A stretch of 41,344 nt of DNA from Flavobacteriales bacterium UBA1937 (GTDB taxonomy: Bacteria > Bacteroidota > Bacteroidia > Flavobacteriales > Weeksellaceae), in the NCBI GenBank assembly GCA_002337005.1, contig DDFD01000103.1, forward strand, positions 1 through 41,344. Reading direction: 5' to 3'. The translations under genes were made by a program, and so were the position numbers. Below the pieces are notes generated by a model. It ran no database searches. It saw nothing but the letters and a program-made list of their open reading frames with translations, and was not told where the DNA came from. Positions within the stretch are counted from its first letter, which is position 1. The number at the start of each line of letters is the position of its first letter. Shown in pieces: positions 41,344 through 41,344 of this stretch.

Positions 41344-41344
41344 G

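Overview
The window looks like a chromosomal stretch of a low-GC flavobacterium of the Weeksellaceae type (Chryseobacterium/Cloacibacterium-like). The support is: Bacteroidota -7 elements of the form TAnnTTTG in front of many genes; a ribosomal protein bTHX gene; a di-haem type succinate dehydrogenase (sdhCAB); a secreted protease with a type IX secretion sorting tail; a GH92 mannosidase; and many families largely confined to Bacteroidota (DUF2480, DUF6452/DUF6048, TPR-LuxR regulators). I see no rRNA, tRNA, CRISPR array, prophage or plasmid functions. Both window edges cut genes: nusB on the left and pyruvate kinase on the right.

Layout. 1-1.6 kb: nusB, a DUF1573 lipoprotein and yajC, closed by a strong terminator. 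1.7-9 kb: an AspT/YidE-type transporter, a GH92 alpha-mannosidase, a short-chain dehydrogenase, a YcxB-like membrane protein and aspS. 9.3-13 kb: a regulatory patch with a DUF4870 membrane protein, a membrane-bound TPR/LuxR regulator, and an operon of two paralogous DUF2975 membrane proteins plus a small Xre regulator. 13-18.3 kb: bTHX, DUF937, DUF2480, lpxB, a DinB-like protein and comEC. 18.4-21.9 kb: sdhCAB. 22-30.9 kb: a redox-dead thioredoxin-like lipoprotein, rlmD, a DUF5117-type metalloprotease, the DUF6452/DUF6048 pair and an M43 metalloprotease. 30.9-33.9 kb (minus strand): ruvB, a four-helix-bundle protein, an MBL-fold hydrolase and coaE. 34-40 kb: an MFS transporter, a VOC protein, then hutI, a GIY-YIG nuclease gene, hutG and an aldehyde dehydrogenase.

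Most of the window is housekeeping. The unusual part is 36.9-38.75 kb, where the histidine-utilisation genes are separated by small repeated hairpin sequences. A GIY-YIG nuclease gene lies between inverted 22-bp ends (TTTGTCTTGCT..AAGCATCTA), each of which can fold into a small hairpin. An 87-bp miniature copy with related ends lies 1.2 kb away. This arrangement resembles a REP/BIME or MITE system in which a GIY-YIG protein takes the place of a transposase. It is the best candidate here for an undescribed mobile system. Other repeats are a nested-palindrome element at 13.06-13.19 kb, a dispersed flavobacterial element at 38.37-38.46 kb, a pair of identical short palindromes, and two sets of 7-bp tandem repeats that lie within hutI and across the coaE start codon. 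Function calls rest on motif recognition by eye; no database search was run.
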